DNA of 64,000 nt, taken from positions 1 through 64,000 of the forward strand of contig NZ_WUED01000001.1 of NCBI RefSeq assembly GCF_016806695.1, read 5' to 3'. This document shows positions 8,688 through 18,815 of this stretch, in pieces. The notes under the pieces are model-generated. The model saw nothing but the letters and a program-made list of their open reading frames with translations, ran no database searches and was not told where the DNA came from. The translations under genes were made by a program, and so were the position numbers. This DNA comes from Campylobacter bilis. Its GTDB lineage: Bacteria; Campylobacterota; Campylobacteria; Campylobacterales; Campylobacteraceae. Numbering within the stretch: the stretch's first letter is position 1; each line of letters begins with the position of its first letter.

Positions 8688-9011
8688 ATTTAATGTATCC
8701 TTATCAATAATTTATAAATTTGCAATTATATCGGAATTTTAATTTACTTATTGCAGCTTTTATGCTACAAAATATAACAAAATCCTTATATAGTTAATAA
8801 ACAGCATTTATACTTAATTAATTTCTAATTAAATAATAATTTTAAATTTATAAAAATAAATTCTAAAGATGAAAATTTATAAGGTTTTTAAAAAATATAA
8901 TGACTTTAAGAAGAATTTAAACTATATTTTAGCTTTAAAAATTTAAGATTTATGAAAGTTTTATACTTATTTTAAGAATTCCAAGTTTTAAAACCCGAAA
9001 TTCTTCATAAA
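8688..9011. other. AT-rich intergenic region between rplT and the HDOD gene
   Basis: 324 bases with no credible ORF. The left part presumably holds the HDOD promoter (minus strand). At 8976-9007 an imperfect palindrome AAGAATT..AATTCTT forms a 16-bp stem when G-U pairs are allowed in minus-strand RNA, directly after the rplT stop, so it may end the rpmI-rplT message. It lacks a U tail, so this is tentative. Confidence 0.45.
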
Positions 9012-9365
9012 TTAAAGTGCTTTTTTTACATCTTGTGCGATTTTTGCAAAAGCACTAGGATCATTCATAGCTAAGTCTGCTAGAATTTTTCTATCAAGCT
9101 CAATACCTGCTTTCTTAAGTCCATTAATAAATCTTGAATAACTTAAATCATTTAATCTGCAAGCTGCGTTGATACGTATAATCCAAAGACGACGGAAATC
9201 TCTTTTTTTACGGCGTCTATCACGGTAAGCATAAACAAGGCTTCTTTCTAATTGTTCCTTTGCTTTTCTAAAGTGCTTACGGCGTCCGCTATAAAAACCA
9301 CGCGCTAATTTTAGAATTTTTTTATGTCTACGGCGTCTGACAACACCTGTTTTTACTCTTGCCAT
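9012..9365 (-). CDS. rplT: 50S ribosomal protein L20
   Basis: A 117-residue, strongly basic protein with the L20 start [20 protein letters not shown] and the conserved segments [18 protein letters not shown] and [14 protein letters not shown]20 binds 23S rRNA early in large-subunit assembly. It follows rpmI by 94 nt. In many bacteria the order is thrS-infC-rpmI-rplT; here thrS-infC is about 18 kb away, so the usual IF3/L20 operon is split. Confidence 0.98.
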   Translation of the reverse strand: MARVKTGVVRRRRHKKILKLARGFYSGRRKHFRKAKEQLERSLVYAYRDRRRKKRDFRRLWIIRINAACRLNDLSYSRFINGLKKAGIELDRKILADLAMNDPSAFAKIAQDVKKAL

Positions 9366-9459
9366 TTTTATTTCCTTTCATAAAGTGGCGTCCAAAATGG
9401 AGCTTGCCCTTATAAATTTATCTTAAAAGGGGAGTTTTGAATGACTTTTTGTCAAAAAC

Positions 9460-9651
9460 TTAAATTCCTAACATTTTTTCAACAGCTTTTACATTTGTAG
9501 AATGCACATATTTGCTTGTACGAAGATCACGCATTCTTTTAGCAGGCTTTTTAGTCAAAATATGGCTTCTAAAAGCAGAACCTCTTTTGATTTTATTTTT
9601 ACCTACTTTAAAGCGTTTTGTCGCACTTTTGACACTTTTCATCTTTGGCAT
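9460..9651 (-). CDS. rpmI: 50S ribosomal protein L35
   Basis: A 63-residue basic protein starting [20 protein letters not shown] with the family motif [16 protein letters not shown]. It is a small large-subunit protein. It is first in the rpmI-rplT pair; a GGAAAG ribosome site lies just upstream of the start. The 149-nt space to the divergent fedB-like gene holds promoters for both directions. Confidence 0.97.
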   Translation of the reverse strand: MPKMKSVKSATKRFKVGKNKIKRGSAFRSHILTKKPAKRMRDLRTSKYVHSTNVKAVEKMLGI

Positions 9652-9750
9652 TACGCTTTCCTTATGGATAATTTAAATTTTTTAAAAATTAAAGAATTTT
9701 AATAGTATCAAATTTTTTCTAATTTTTGACTGAATTTAAGATTAGAAAAT

Positions 9751-9767
9751 TGGCACAACTTTTGCTT
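9751..9767 (+). promoter_or_regulatory. Sigma-54 (RpoN) promoter
   Basis: TGGCACAACTTTTGCTT matches the -24/-12 consensus TGGCAC-N5-TTGCW exactly in the key positions, with GG at 9752-9753 and GC at 9764-9765, ten bases apart. It lies 34 nt upstream of the ATG at 9801, giving a short leader. In Campylobacter, sigma-54 with FlgR drives middle flagellar genes, so this ties the downstream gene to the flagellar regulon. Confidence 0.88.
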
Positions 9768-9800
9768 ACTCAATCAAGTAATATTTTAGAAAGATGTAAA

Positions 9801-10943
9801 ATGACTATTAATTTGACCAATCCTTATGAGAATTTAAGCTTAAATCACACTTTGAAGAATAATTGTGTTTTCAATGTCACACAAAATAATACAATTTTTA
9901 ATCTCAATGAACAAAAATATCACCATAATACCACTTATGCAAGTGAATTTGGCTTTAGAATCAATGAAGAAGGATTTTTTGACAAAGATTTAAATAAAAT
10001 AGCCTACATACCCCAAACTTATGATATCCATATTAAAAGCATTAGAATGATAGCCAAAGAGCTTGCAAGACAAGATGAAAATTTAAAATACAATAAAATA
10101 GATTTGCCTTATCTTTTAAACAGTTATTATAGTTCATTAAAATCTATCAATTTAGAATTTTATCAAGAGGATAATGCCTATTTAAATCGCGATCTTATTT
10201 CAAAACTTTTAGCAGGTTTTTCAAGCGATAATGGAGAATTTTTAGGTCCTATTGCAAGGATTTACGAAAATCAAGAAGAAATGGATTTTGCATTAAGCAA
10301 TATTACGAATTTAAATACTTTAATGCTAGATAATAAAATCATTAATTTTCATTTTGATAAAGCTATAAAAAATACCTCAACTAATACCATTTTAAAACCC
10401 TATCTTAATCAAAACGCCGAGGTTTCAAAAGCAGGACTTTTAATGAATTTTATTTACCACGATATAAAAACACAAAATGACAAAGAATTTAATAGTTTTA
10501 TAAAAGCTAGCAATTTAGATCTTAAAGCCCATCAAAATTTACAAAAAATTCTCAAAGGCGAAATTAATATAGAAGATTATATCAAAGAAAATAACGAGAA
10601 AAAAATGAGTTTTGATCTTTATCTTTATGTTAATGGCATTGATAAAAAAACAAGCACTCAAGACAAATTATCTATATTTTTTCAGCAGTATATAAATTAT
10701 CAAAAAGATATGGATTTAAAACAAATAATGGATTCAAGTTCTATTTTTGAAATGTATATCGAAGAAAATCGCAATGATTTTGATTTTCTTAAAAAAGAAT
10801 ACCAAAGCCAAAGTCAAGATAAAAAAAGATTAAAAAAAGCCGATCAAATACGTCTTGATTCTATGGAGTTTTTTTTAGATCACAGGCAAAAACAAGCAAA
10901 TGTAAATAAAATTTTGACTTCTTATTTGTCAGTCATGGCTTAA
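9801..10943 (+). CDS. fedB: Flagellar co-expressed protein, FedB-like
   Basis: A 380-residue soluble protein with no signal peptide or membrane segment. It begins MTINLTNPYENLSLNHTLKN and is rich in Asn, Leu and Asp. The open frame extends to 9726, but that would run through the sigma-54 promoter at 9751-9767, so ATG 9801 is the real start. The C. jejuni gene in this place (Cj0243c) is a known sigma-54 target, described as a flagellar co-expressed determinant for colonisation and not needed for motility itself. The symbol rests on synteny plus promoter. No enzymatic motif is visible. Confidence 0.8.
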   Translation: MTINLTNPYENLSLNHTLKNNCVFNVTQNNTIFNLNEQKYHHNTTYASEFGFRINEEGFFDKDLNKIAYIPQTYDIHIKSIRMIAKELARQDENLKYNKIDLPYLLNSYYSSLKSINLEFYQEDNAYLNRDLISKLLAGFSSDNGEFLGPIARIYENQEEMDFALSNITNLNTLMLDNKIINFHFDKAIKNTSTNTILKPYLNQNAEVSKAGLLMNFIYHDIKTQNDKEFNSFIKASNLDLKAHQNLQKILKGEINIEDYIKENNEKKMSFDLYLYVNGIDKKTSTQDKLSIFFQQYINYQKDMDLKQIMDSSSIFEMYIEENRNDFDFLKKEYQSQSQDKKRLKKADQIRLDSMEFFLDHRQKQANVNKILTSYLSVMA

Positions 10944-11102
10944 AATATTTTAAAAACACAAAAACTTTAAAAATCATTTTTACTATTATAAATGAAATTT
11001 TATGTAAAAAATTAATTTCCTAAAAACTGCTAATCTATAGTAAAAATAAAATTTTTCGATATTTATAGTTAAAGATTTTATCTTTATAGTATTTTATTTT
11101 GG

Positions 11103-11108
11103 TATAAT
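11103..11108 (+). promoter_or_regulatory. Probable -10 box of iscS-nifU
   Basis: A perfect TATAAT sits in TTTTGGTATAATTTTT with T-rich periodic sequence upstream, the usual form of a Campylobacter sigma-70 promoter. It lies about 98 nt upstream of the iscS start, leaving a leader in which no regulatory structure is obvious. The 262-nt space after fedB contains no gene. Confidence 0.5.
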
Positions 11109-11190
11109 TTTTAACCTAATTTTTATAAATTTTTGTTATTATCCATTTTAGATTAAAGATAAAAAATATCCTAATTAAAATTAAGGATAA

Positions 11191-12387
<1,197 letters not shown>

Positions 12388-12396
12388 GGATAAAAA

Positions 12397-13368
12397 ATGG
12401 GAAAAAATAGTTTAATTGGTGGTTCAATTTGGGATGAGTACTCACAAAAAGTTCAAGATAGAATGAATAATCCCAAACACATGGGAGAATTTAATGAAGA
12501 AGACGCTAAAGCAAAAAATGCAAAATTAATCGTAGCAGATTTTGGTGCTGAAAGCTGCGGGGATGCAGTAAGGCTTTTTTGGCTTGTGGATGAAAAAACA
12601 GATAAAATTATCGATGCTAAATTTAAAAGCTTTGGCTGCGGAACAGCTATAGCAAGTAGTGATACCATGGTGGATCTTTGCATAGGAAAAACTGTAGATG
12701 AAGCTGTAAAAATTACTAATTTAGATGTAGAATTTGCCATGCGCGATGATCCTCAAACCCCAGCCGTACCGCCTCAAAAAATGCATTGTTCTGTGATGGC
12801 TTATGATGTTATTAAGCAAGCTGCTGCACATTATAAGGGTGTTAATCCTGAGGATTTTGAAGATCAAATTATGGTTTGTGAGTGTGCTAGAGTAAGCCTT
12901 GGCACGATTAAAGAAGTGATTAAACTCAATGATTTGCACACTGTAGAAGAAATCACTCAATATACTAAAGCAGGAGCATTTTGCAAATCCTGTGTCAAAC
13001 CAGGTGGACATGAAAAAAGAGAGTATTATCTTGTAGATATCTTAGCCCAAACTAGAGCTGAAATGGATAAAGAAAAGCTTAAAAACGCAATGAAAAACGA
13101 CCTAGCTTTTGATGAAATGACCTTAGTAGGACAATTAAAAGCTGTTGAAAGTGTTTTAGATAGTGAAATTCGTCCTATGCTTCATAATGATGGGGGAGAT
13201 TTAGAGGTTATTGACATACAAAAAGCCCAAGGGGGAGCTATTGATGTATATATCCGTTATCTTGGAGCTTGTAGCGGTTGTTCTAGTGGAAGCGGAGCAA
13301 CACTTCATGCTATTGAAACAATCTTGCAAGAAGAATTAAGCCCTAATATCCGCGTTATGCCTGTTTAA
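12397..13368 (+). CDS. nifU: Three-domain NifU-type Fe-S scaffold
   Basis: A 323-residue scaffold with all three NifU modules. The N-terminal IscU-like domain has cluster cysteines in ESCGDAVRLFW, FGCGTAIASSD and KMHCSV. The middle BFD-like [2Fe-2S] domain has CECARVSLGTI and GAFCKSCVKPGG at about residues 162-205. The C-terminal Nfu domain ends with GACSGCSSGSGATL. It receives sulfur from IscS and passes clusters to apoproteins. With iscS it forms a two-gene operon ended by the terminator at 13368. Confidence 0.97.
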   Translation: MGKNSLIGGSIWDEYSQKVQDRMNNPKHMGEFNEEDAKAKNAKLIVADFGAESCGDAVRLFWLVDEKTDKIIDAKFKSFGCGTAIASSDTMVDLCIGKTVDEAVKITNLDVEFAMRDDPQTPAVPPQKMHCSVMAYDVIKQAAAHYKGVNPEDFEDQIMVCECARVSLGTIKEVIKLNDLHTVEEITQYTKAGAFCKSCVKPGGHEKREYYLVDILAQTRAEMDKEKLKNAMKNDLAFDEMTLVGQLKAVESVLDSEIRPMLHNDGGDLEVIDIQKAQGGAIDVYIRYLGACSGCSSGSGATLHAIETILQEELSPNIRVMPV

Positions 13369-13391
13369 AATAGCAAGTAAGCTTGCTATTT
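13368..13391. terminator. Bidirectional terminator between nifU and the MscS gene
   Basis: A perfect 10-bp stem AAATAGCAAG/CTTGCTATTT with a TAAG loop starts at the nifU stop codon and covers the last codons of the opposing gene. Plus-strand sequence continues TGTCTTTTTT, a U tail for nifU. Confidence 0.85.
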
Positions 13392-15266
13392 GTCTTTTTT
13401 ACGCAAATGAAGAGGAGGTAAATTCTCTATATAAATACTACGGCTTGGGAAAGCAAAACTCAAGCCATTTTTTTCTATTATACGCATAAACTCAAGCATC
13501 AAACTTTCTCTAGCTTCTCTAAAAGCTTTTCCATCCACTTCTTTAGTATAAAAATAAAGCTCTATATTAATACTACTATCAGCAAATTCACTCAAAGCCA
13601 CATAGCAAGCATTCTTATAACCTTCTAAATCATTAATAGAAACTAAATTCTGGCGATATTTTGTTGTATGATCGCCGTATTTTAACGCACTGTCTTCATC
13701 ATGAGCCACTAAAGGACTAGTATGCAAAAACTCTTTAAGATCTTTTATGCATCGTTCTAATTTTTCAGGTGTTGCATCATAACCAACACCAAGATACATT
13801 TTCACATGACGTCCCATGCGTCTTTTACTCCAATTTTTAATATTTGCACCCATGATAGTAGAATTAGGCAAAAATACCAAAGAATTATCAAAAGTCCTAA
13901 TCGTAGTCTTTCTAAGTCCTGTCTCCACAACAGTACCTTCAATACCTGAAACTTCTACCCAATCTCCTTGATTGAAACTATTATCAAAAAGTAAAAGTAT
14001 AGAGGCAAAGAAATTTGCAATAATATCCTTTGCTGCTAAAGCCACAGCCAATCCCCCTATACCTAAAGATGCGATAATAGCAGAGATATTAAAACCAAGC
14101 TGGGCTAAAATATAAAGCAAAGCAATGACCACGATAACAAAATATAAAATTTTAATAATCAAATTTACAACTTCTTTTTTCCCACTTTTTTGTGCAAGCT
14201 TAGAAACCAAAACCACACCATAACCATCAAGCATTCTTAAAACAAGCCATGCAATCAAAATAGCATAAATGATATAAAATAAATTACTTAAATCAATACT
14301 CAAAGGCACTGGATAGCTTGCTATAGTAAGACAAAGCGAAGCAGCATAAACAAGAAGGAAAAAACCCACAGGTCTTCTAATATTTTCAATAAAAATAACC
14401 TTAATATCATCTATATCATTTTTATTTCTATAAAGAAGTCGTACAAGGAAAAAATACACTATATTAGAAAAAAAACGTCTTAAAGACACAAAAAATACCA
14501 AAACTAAGGCAGAAATTACTATTTTACCTACATTTAAAAAGGCAATATCAACTTTTTCATTGATGTGATCGATCCAAACTTGAAGTTCAAGCAATGAAAA
14601 AAGGTAATTACTCTCAAGCAAATGTGCATTTATACGCAAATATTTAAGAATTTCAGAATAAGAATCTAAAGCATTATCGATATATTTTTCTTTCGCAGAA
14701 ATTTTTTCTAATTCCTCAGGATTTGTAATCTTGTTTTTAAAACTCTCTAAATTAGTATTAGAAAGAATTTGCAATTTCTCCATGGTTTTATCAATAGCAG
14801 CAATTAAATCCTCTCCACTTGCTGCATTTTTAAAAAGCTTTTCTATTTCAAACAAACAAGAATAAAAAGTTTGCACAATATTTAAATAAACAAGATTTAA
14901 AGTTGTATCTGTATAAATATAAGCCTTATCAATATTCTTTTTTTGTGTATCAAGCAATTGCTGTTTGATTTGCAAAAACCTATTTACAGCCTCTTGATTA
15001 ATTTTTTGCCCTACTATAATATTAGGTATTTTGCTTAAAATAGTCTTTTTATTTTTTTCAAGTTCCATTAAAATTCCATTAAAAGTACTTGAATTTTGAT
15101 CATCGTTTTTTGTGAATTCTTTAATTTGGTTATTAAGATCAATATACTTTTCAACAAGAATATAAACCCCTTCATCCTTTTTACTCGCATTAGCATCAAT
15201 CAATCTTAATTCTTGCGCTTGAAGACATAAAACAAACAAACACAAAGCTAAAATAATCTTTTTCAT
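13386..15266 (-). CDS. Mechanosensitive channel, MscS family (large)
   Basis: A 626-residue protein with a signal peptide (MKKIILALCLFVLCLQAQ), a periplasmic helical region of about 220 residues, and four to five membrane segments. The MscS core has the pore helix IIASLGIGGLAVALAAKDIIANF near residue 400, then SFNQGDWVEVSGIEGTVVETGLRKT of the beta domain and the C-terminal alpha/beta domain. It probably relieves hypo-osmotic stress. It overlaps canB by 4 nt and is translated after it, an unexplained but conserved pairing. Confidence 0.92.
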   Translation of the reverse strand: MKKIILALCLFVLCLQAQELRLIDANASKKDEGVYILVEKYIDLNNQIKEFTKNDDQNSSTFNGILMELEKNKKTILSKIPNIIVGQKINQEAVNRFLQIKQQLLDTQKKNIDKAYIYTDTTLNLVYLNIVQTFYSCLFEIEKLFKNAASGEDLIAAIDKTMEKLQILSNTNLESFKNKITNPEELEKISAKEKYIDNALDSYSEILKYLRINAHLLESNYLFSLLELQVWIDHINEKVDIAFLNVGKIVISALVLVFFVSLRRFFSNIVYFFLVRLLYRNKNDIDDIKVIFIENIRRPVGFFLLVYAASLCLTIASYPVPLSIDLSNLFYIIYAILIAWLVLRMLDGYGVVLVSKLAQKSGKKEVVNLIIKILYFVIVVIALLYILAQLGFNISAIIASLGIGGLAVALAAKDIIANFFASILLLFDNSFNQGDWVEVSGIEGTVVETGLRKTTIRTFDNSLVFLPNSTIMGANIKNWSKRRMGRHVKMYLGVGYDATPEKLERCIKDLKEFLHTSPLVAHDEDSALKYGDHTTKYRQNLVSINDLEGYKNACYVALSEFADSSINIELYFYTKEVDGKAFREARESLMLEFMRIIEKNGLSFAFPSRSIYIENLPPLHLRKKDK

Positions 15267-15898
15267 TGAATTTTCCTATTTTGAATTAAAGTAAAAATTT
15301 TTGTTTTAAAATCATACTCATAAATCTCACCCGTTTGGATGATATAATACCAAGCATGCACCTCAAGCTTTCTTTGATCTAAGGCTTCTTGTACACCTGG
15401 ATAAGTCAGTATATTTTGCAAAGAATTGACTAAATTCAATTTTTCTGTAAGCCATGAACGCATAGCTAAATCATCTTTTGCGAAAATCATCACATCTTTT
15501 TTTATAGGATCTAATAAAGTCAACCATCTTTTTACATTAGGGATCTCGCTTAATTCCTCATCAGAATAATAAAGTGCATTACAACCCCCACAATTGCTAT
15601 GACCACAAACAACAATATTTCTAATATGCAAAGAATTTAAAGCATATTCAATAGCCGAAGTCGTCGCTAAATAATCCTCCCCAACACGATAAGGCGGAAC
15701 TATATTTGCAATATTACGTATTACAAAAAGCTCTCCTGGACCTGTATTAGTAATCAAATTAGGAATCACTCTAGAATCAGAACAACCTATAAAAAGAGTA
15801 TGAGGATTTTGAGTGTTTTTTAAACTTTCAAAAAGCTTTTCATGTTCTTTAAAATCCTCTTGCATGAATTTAAGTGCACCACTAATAAGATTTTGCAT
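15263..15898 (-). CDS. canB: Beta-class carbonic anhydrase
   Basis: A 211-residue zinc enzyme that interconverts CO2 and bicarbonate. Zinc ligands are visible in GCSDSRVIP (Cys and the Asp-Arg dyad) near residue 38 and in VCGHSNCGGC (His and Cys) near residue 98. For a capnophile such as Campylobacter this enzyme supports growth at low CO2. It is first in the canB-mscS pair. A gamma-class homologue is also in the window at 21170. Confidence 0.96.
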   Translation of the reverse strand: MQNLISGALKFMQEDFKEHEKLFESLKNTQNPHTLFIGCSDSRVIPNLITNTGPGELFVIRNIANIVPPYRVGEDYLATTSAIEYALNSLHIRNIVVCGHSNCGGCNALYYSDEELSEIPNVKRWLTLLDPIKKDVMIFAKDDLAMRSWLTEKLNLVNSLQNILTYPGVQEALDQRKLEVHAWYYIIQTGEIYEYDFKTKIFTLIQNRKIQ

Positions 15899-16004
15899 AA
15901 ACCAACCTGAAACTAATATATCTTCAAATTATAACAAAATTTCAGCAAAGATTTTTGCTTCAACACAGATATTATATTACTATATAAATTAACTTTTTAT
16001 TTAG

Positions 16005-16010
16005 TATAAT
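16005..16010 (+). promoter_or_regulatory. Probable -10 box of the BI-1 family gene
   Basis: TATAAT in TTTTTATTTAGTATAATGTG, 58 nt before the ATG at 16068. T-rich sequence upstream fits Campylobacter sigma-70 promoters. The open frame starting at 16011 is leader, because AAAGGAG just before 16068 marks the real start. Confidence 0.6.
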
Positions 16011-16067
16011 GTGCTAAATTCTAGATATAAAGATTTAAAATCTATAATCTTAATTAAAGGAGTATAC

Positions 16068-16763
16068 ATGAGTCTTTATAATAGAGACTATTCAAGATCA
16101 AAAGAATTTGAAAATACACGATCAAGTGAACTTAGTATTTTCATTAAACAAACTTATCAACTTTTTGCCGCTTCGTTATTAGCGGCAACAGTAGGTGCTT
16201 ATGTAGGGATTTTTGCCTTAGCATCGTTGTTTATACAATCACAAGCAAGTTTTTGGATACTTTTTGCTGTTGAAATTGGACTTTTATTTGCTTTACAATG
16301 GAAAAAAAGAGAGGCTCCTTTAAATTTAATTTTACTCTTTGGTTTTACCTTTTGCTCAGGTTTAACACTAACGCCTTTACTTATTTCTATTTTAGCCTTA
16401 CCCGCTGGTGGGGTAATTATCGCTCAAGCCTTTGCTTTAACTACTCTAGCCTTTGCAGGACTTAGTATTTTTGCTATAAACACCAAAAAAGACTTCACCT
16501 TAATGGGAAAAGCTTTATTTATAGTCTTAATCGTAGTTGTAGCCGCATCCTTACTAAATCTTTTTTTTCAAAGCGGTATAATTAATCTAGCAATATCAGC
16601 ACTTGCTGCTATATTATTTTCATTTTATATTCTTTATGATACACAAAACATCATCCGCGGAAATTACGAAACCCCAATCGAAGGTGCAGTGGCACTTTAT
16701 CTTGATTTTATAAATCTTTTTGTATCTTTGCTTAATATTTTAAGAAGCTTTAATAGCAGATAA
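16068..16763 (+). CDS. Bax inhibitor-1/YccA family membrane protein
   Basis: A 231-residue protein with seven hydrophobic segments after a polar 35-residue N-terminus. Family features include TLTPLLISIL, FAGLSIFAINTKKDF in the middle and ILYDTQNII near the C-terminus; the last holds one Asp of the di-aspartate pH sensor of BI-1 proteins. Members act as calcium-leak channels or protease modulators such as YccA on FtsH. ATG 16068 is chosen over the upstream frame because of AAAGGAG at 16056-16062. It is a single gene between a promoter and a hairpin. Confidence 0.9.
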   Translation: MSLYNRDYSRSKEFENTRSSELSIFIKQTYQLFAASLLAATVGAYVGIFALASLFIQSQASFWILFAVEIGLLFALQWKKREAPLNLILLFGFTFCSGLTLTPLLISILALPAGGVIIAQAFALTTLAFAGLSIFAINTKKDFTLMGKALFIVLIVVVAASLLNLFFQSGIINLAISALAAILFSFYILYDTQNIIRGNYETPIEGAVALYLDFINLFVSLLNILRSFNSR

Positions 16764-16765
16764 AA

Positions 16766-16787
16766 TTTGTGGGATTTTTCCCACAAA
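16766..16787 (+). terminator. Terminator of the BI-1 family gene
   Basis: An 8-bp stem TTTGTGGG/CCCACAAA around a short ATTTTT loop begins just after the stop codon. The U tail is weak, so efficiency is uncertain. Confidence 0.65.
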
Positions 16788-16863
16788 ATCTTAAAAATTT
16801 AAAACTTTTCAAGTTTTATTGAGTTAAAATAATTAAGTTAAAATCAAATCTTAGGAAATTCTA

Positions 16864-17211
16864 ATGATCACTCTTTTAATCGTTTTACAATTTATTATCG
16901 TTGTAATCATTTGCATAGCAGTCTTGCTTCAAAAAAGTTCAAATATAGGGCTTGGGGCATACAGCGGAAGCAATGAAAGCTTATTTGGTGCTAAAGGGCC
17001 GGCTGGGTTTTTGGCCAAATTTACTTTTATTATGGGAATTTTACTTATTGCTAATACTATTAGCTTAGGGTATTTATACAATAAAGCCAACAAAGATTCT
17101 TTAGCTGAAAAAATCCAAACACAAAGCAACACTACCATTCCAAGTGCTCCTGCTAATTCCATCGCTCCAAGCGCACCACAACTTCCAAGCGATATTAATT
17201 TAAGTAAATAA
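16864..17211 (+). CDS. secG: Preprotein translocase subunit SecG
   Basis: A 115-residue inner-membrane protein with two membrane segments. The cytoplasmic loop has the conserved [25 protein letters not shown] polar Ser/Pro/Ala-rich tail (residues 88-115) is typical of epsilonproteobacterial SecG. It assists SecYE in protein export. It heads the dense plus-strand run secG-frr-pyrE-RDD-nrdB-pncB, with 10 nt before frr. Confidence 0.95.
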   Translation: MITLLIVLQFIIVVIICIAVLLQKSSNIGLGAYSGSNESLFGAKGPAGFLAKFTFIMGILLIANTISLGYLYNKANKDSLAEKIQTQSNTTIPSAPANSIAPSAPQLPSDINLSK

Positions 17212-17221
17212 GGATACAACA

Positions 17222-17779
17222 ATGCTAAATGAAATTTTTAACAAACAAAAAGCCCAAAGCGAAAAAGCCTTAGAAGGTTTGAAAAAAGACTTCACAACCT
17301 TACGCACAGGCAAGGTAAACACCCGCATCTTAGATCATATTAGTATTGATTATTATGGTACTAAAACCCCTTTAAACCAAATAGCAACAGTATTAGCAAA
17401 TGATGCTTCAACCCTAAGCATCACCCCATGGGAAAAATCTTTATTAAAGACCATAGAAAGTGCTGTTGCAGCAGCAAATATCGGCGTAAACCCTAATAAT
17501 GATGGCGAAAGCATCAAGCTTTTTTTCCCTCCTATGACAAAAGAACAAAGGGAAGAAAATGTAAAGCAAGCCAAAGCTATGGGCGAAAAAACAAAAATAT
17601 CCATAAGAAACATACGCAAAGACGCTAATGATGCAATTAAAAAATTAGAAAAAAACAAAACAATCAGCGAAGATGAAGCAAAAAAAGCTTATGATGAAGT
17701 GCAAAAGCTTACAGACGCTTATACTGTAAAAATCGATGAAAGTGTAAAAAGCAAAGAAACAGAACTTTTAAAGGTTTAA
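17222..17779 (+). CDS. frr: Ribosome recycling factor
   Basis: A 185-residue RRF that releases ribosomes after termination together with EF-G. Visible signatures are [20 protein letters not shown] near residue 28, the [22 protein letters not shown] block around 95-120 and the coiled-coil C-terminal helix. Length is exactly typical. It is 10 nt after secG and 2 nt before pyrE. Confidence 0.98.
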   Translation: MLNEIFNKQKAQSEKALEGLKKDFTTLRTGKVNTRILDHISIDYYGTKTPLNQIATVLANDASTLSITPWEKSLLKTIESAVAAANIGVNPNNDGESIKLFFPPMTKEQREENVKQAKAMGEKTKISIRNIRKDANDAIKKLEKNKTISEDEAKKAYDEVQKLTDAYTVKIDESVKSKETELLKV

Positions 17780-17781
17780 GA

Positions 17782-18390
17782 ATGAATTTAGAACAAATTT
17801 ATAAAGATTGTGGTGCTTACTTAGAAGGGCATTTTTTATTAAGCTCAGGTAAACACTCACAATTTTATCTTCAAAGCGCTAAGGTTTTAGAAAATCCTAA
17901 AACAGCTCAAAAGCTTTGCGATGAACTTGCCAAACTCATAACAAATCATGGTATAGAATTTCATAGTATTTGTTCACCAGCCTTAGGAGGGATTTTAGCA
18001 GGCTATGAACTTGCAAGATCTACTAATAAGCGTTTTATTTTCACTGAAAGAGTCAATGCTAATATGACTTTAAGACGCGGTTTTGAAGTCAAAAAGAATG
18101 AAAAATTTATTATTTGTGAAGATATCATCACCACAGGTACTAGTGCATTAGAATGTGCAAAAATCATCCAAAGTCTAGGTGGTATTGTCATGGGCTTTGC
18201 AGCTTTAGCAAATCGTGGATTTTGTGCTGTTGAAAATTTAAAAACTTCAGCAAAAGAGAATGCAAAATTACCACAAATTTTACCCTTTTTTGCCTTAGGA
18301 AATTTTAATTTTGAAATTTATGATGAGTCAGCTTGTCCTCTTTGCAAAAAAGGAAGCAAAGCTATCAAACCAGGAAGCCGCGGGAATTAA
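17782..18390 (+). CDS. pyrE: Orotate phosphoribosyltransferase
   Basis: A 202-residue type I PRTase that makes OMP from orotate and PRPP. The PRPP-binding motif is [16 protein letters not shown] near residue 112, and [19 protein letters not shown] is the upstream PRPP/orotate loop near residue 56. A C-terminal pair [10 protein letters not shown] could bind metal, as in related epsilonproteobacterial proteins. It is packed between frr and the RDD gene, with the next ATG immediately after its stop. Confidence 0.96.
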   Translation: MNLEQIYKDCGAYLEGHFLLSSGKHSQFYLQSAKVLENPKTAQKLCDELAKLITNHGIEFHSICSPALGGILAGYELARSTNKRFIFTERVNANMTLRRGFEVKKNEKFIICEDIITTGTSALECAKIIQSLGGIVMGFAALANRGFCAVENLKTSAKENAKLPQILPFFALGNFNFEIYDESACPLCKKGSKAIKPGSRGN

Positions 18391-18813
18391 ATGAAAAATC
18401 AAGCAAATATTGCCTCTAGATGGCTAAGATTTAGGGCTTTACTTGTGGATATTTTTCTTATTTATATTCCTATTTTATATTTATTTTATTTTTTGTTAGG
18501 ATCTAAAGAGGCTTTTTTAAACAATCATTTTATCATCGCTTTATGCACTTTTTTATTTGGCTTTATTCAAGCTATTTTTTTAACAAAAAAGAGTCAAAGC
18601 CCAGGGCTTAAAGCGTATGATTTATATCTTATTGATATAAAAACAAGAAAAAAGCTGAGTTTTCTTAGGATTTTACTAAGATATATTATATTTATTATAA
18701 GTTTTGGCTTATTTTTTGGCTTATTTATAAGCTTTTTAAGAAAAGACAAACTTAACTTACATGATATTTTAACTCAAAGCTGTATAATTATTAAAGTATT
18801 AAAGAAAGGTTAA
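18391..18813 (+). CDS. RDD family membrane protein
   Basis: A 140-residue protein with three to four hydrophobic segments. It starts NIASRWLRFRALLVDIFLIY, the RDD-type first helix with conserved Arg and Asp, and has SPGLKAYDLYLID in the loop and DILTQSCIII at the end. RDD proteins are thought to be transporters or ion exchangers, but the function here is unknown. It starts directly at the pyrE stop and is 2 nt before nrdB. Confidence 0.85.
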   Translation: MKNQANIASRWLRFRALLVDIFLIYIPILYLFYFLLGSKEAFLNNHFIIALCTFLFGFIQAIFLTKKSQSPGLKAYDLYLIDIKTRKKLSFLRILLRYIIFIISFGLFFGLFISFLRKDKLNLHDILTQSCIIIKVLKKG

Positions 18814-18815
18814 AA

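Noticed and set aside
9726-9800. N-terminal extension of the FedB-like protein
   Set aside because: The extension overlaps a perfect sigma-54 promoter and lacks a ribosome site; ATG 9801 is a better start.
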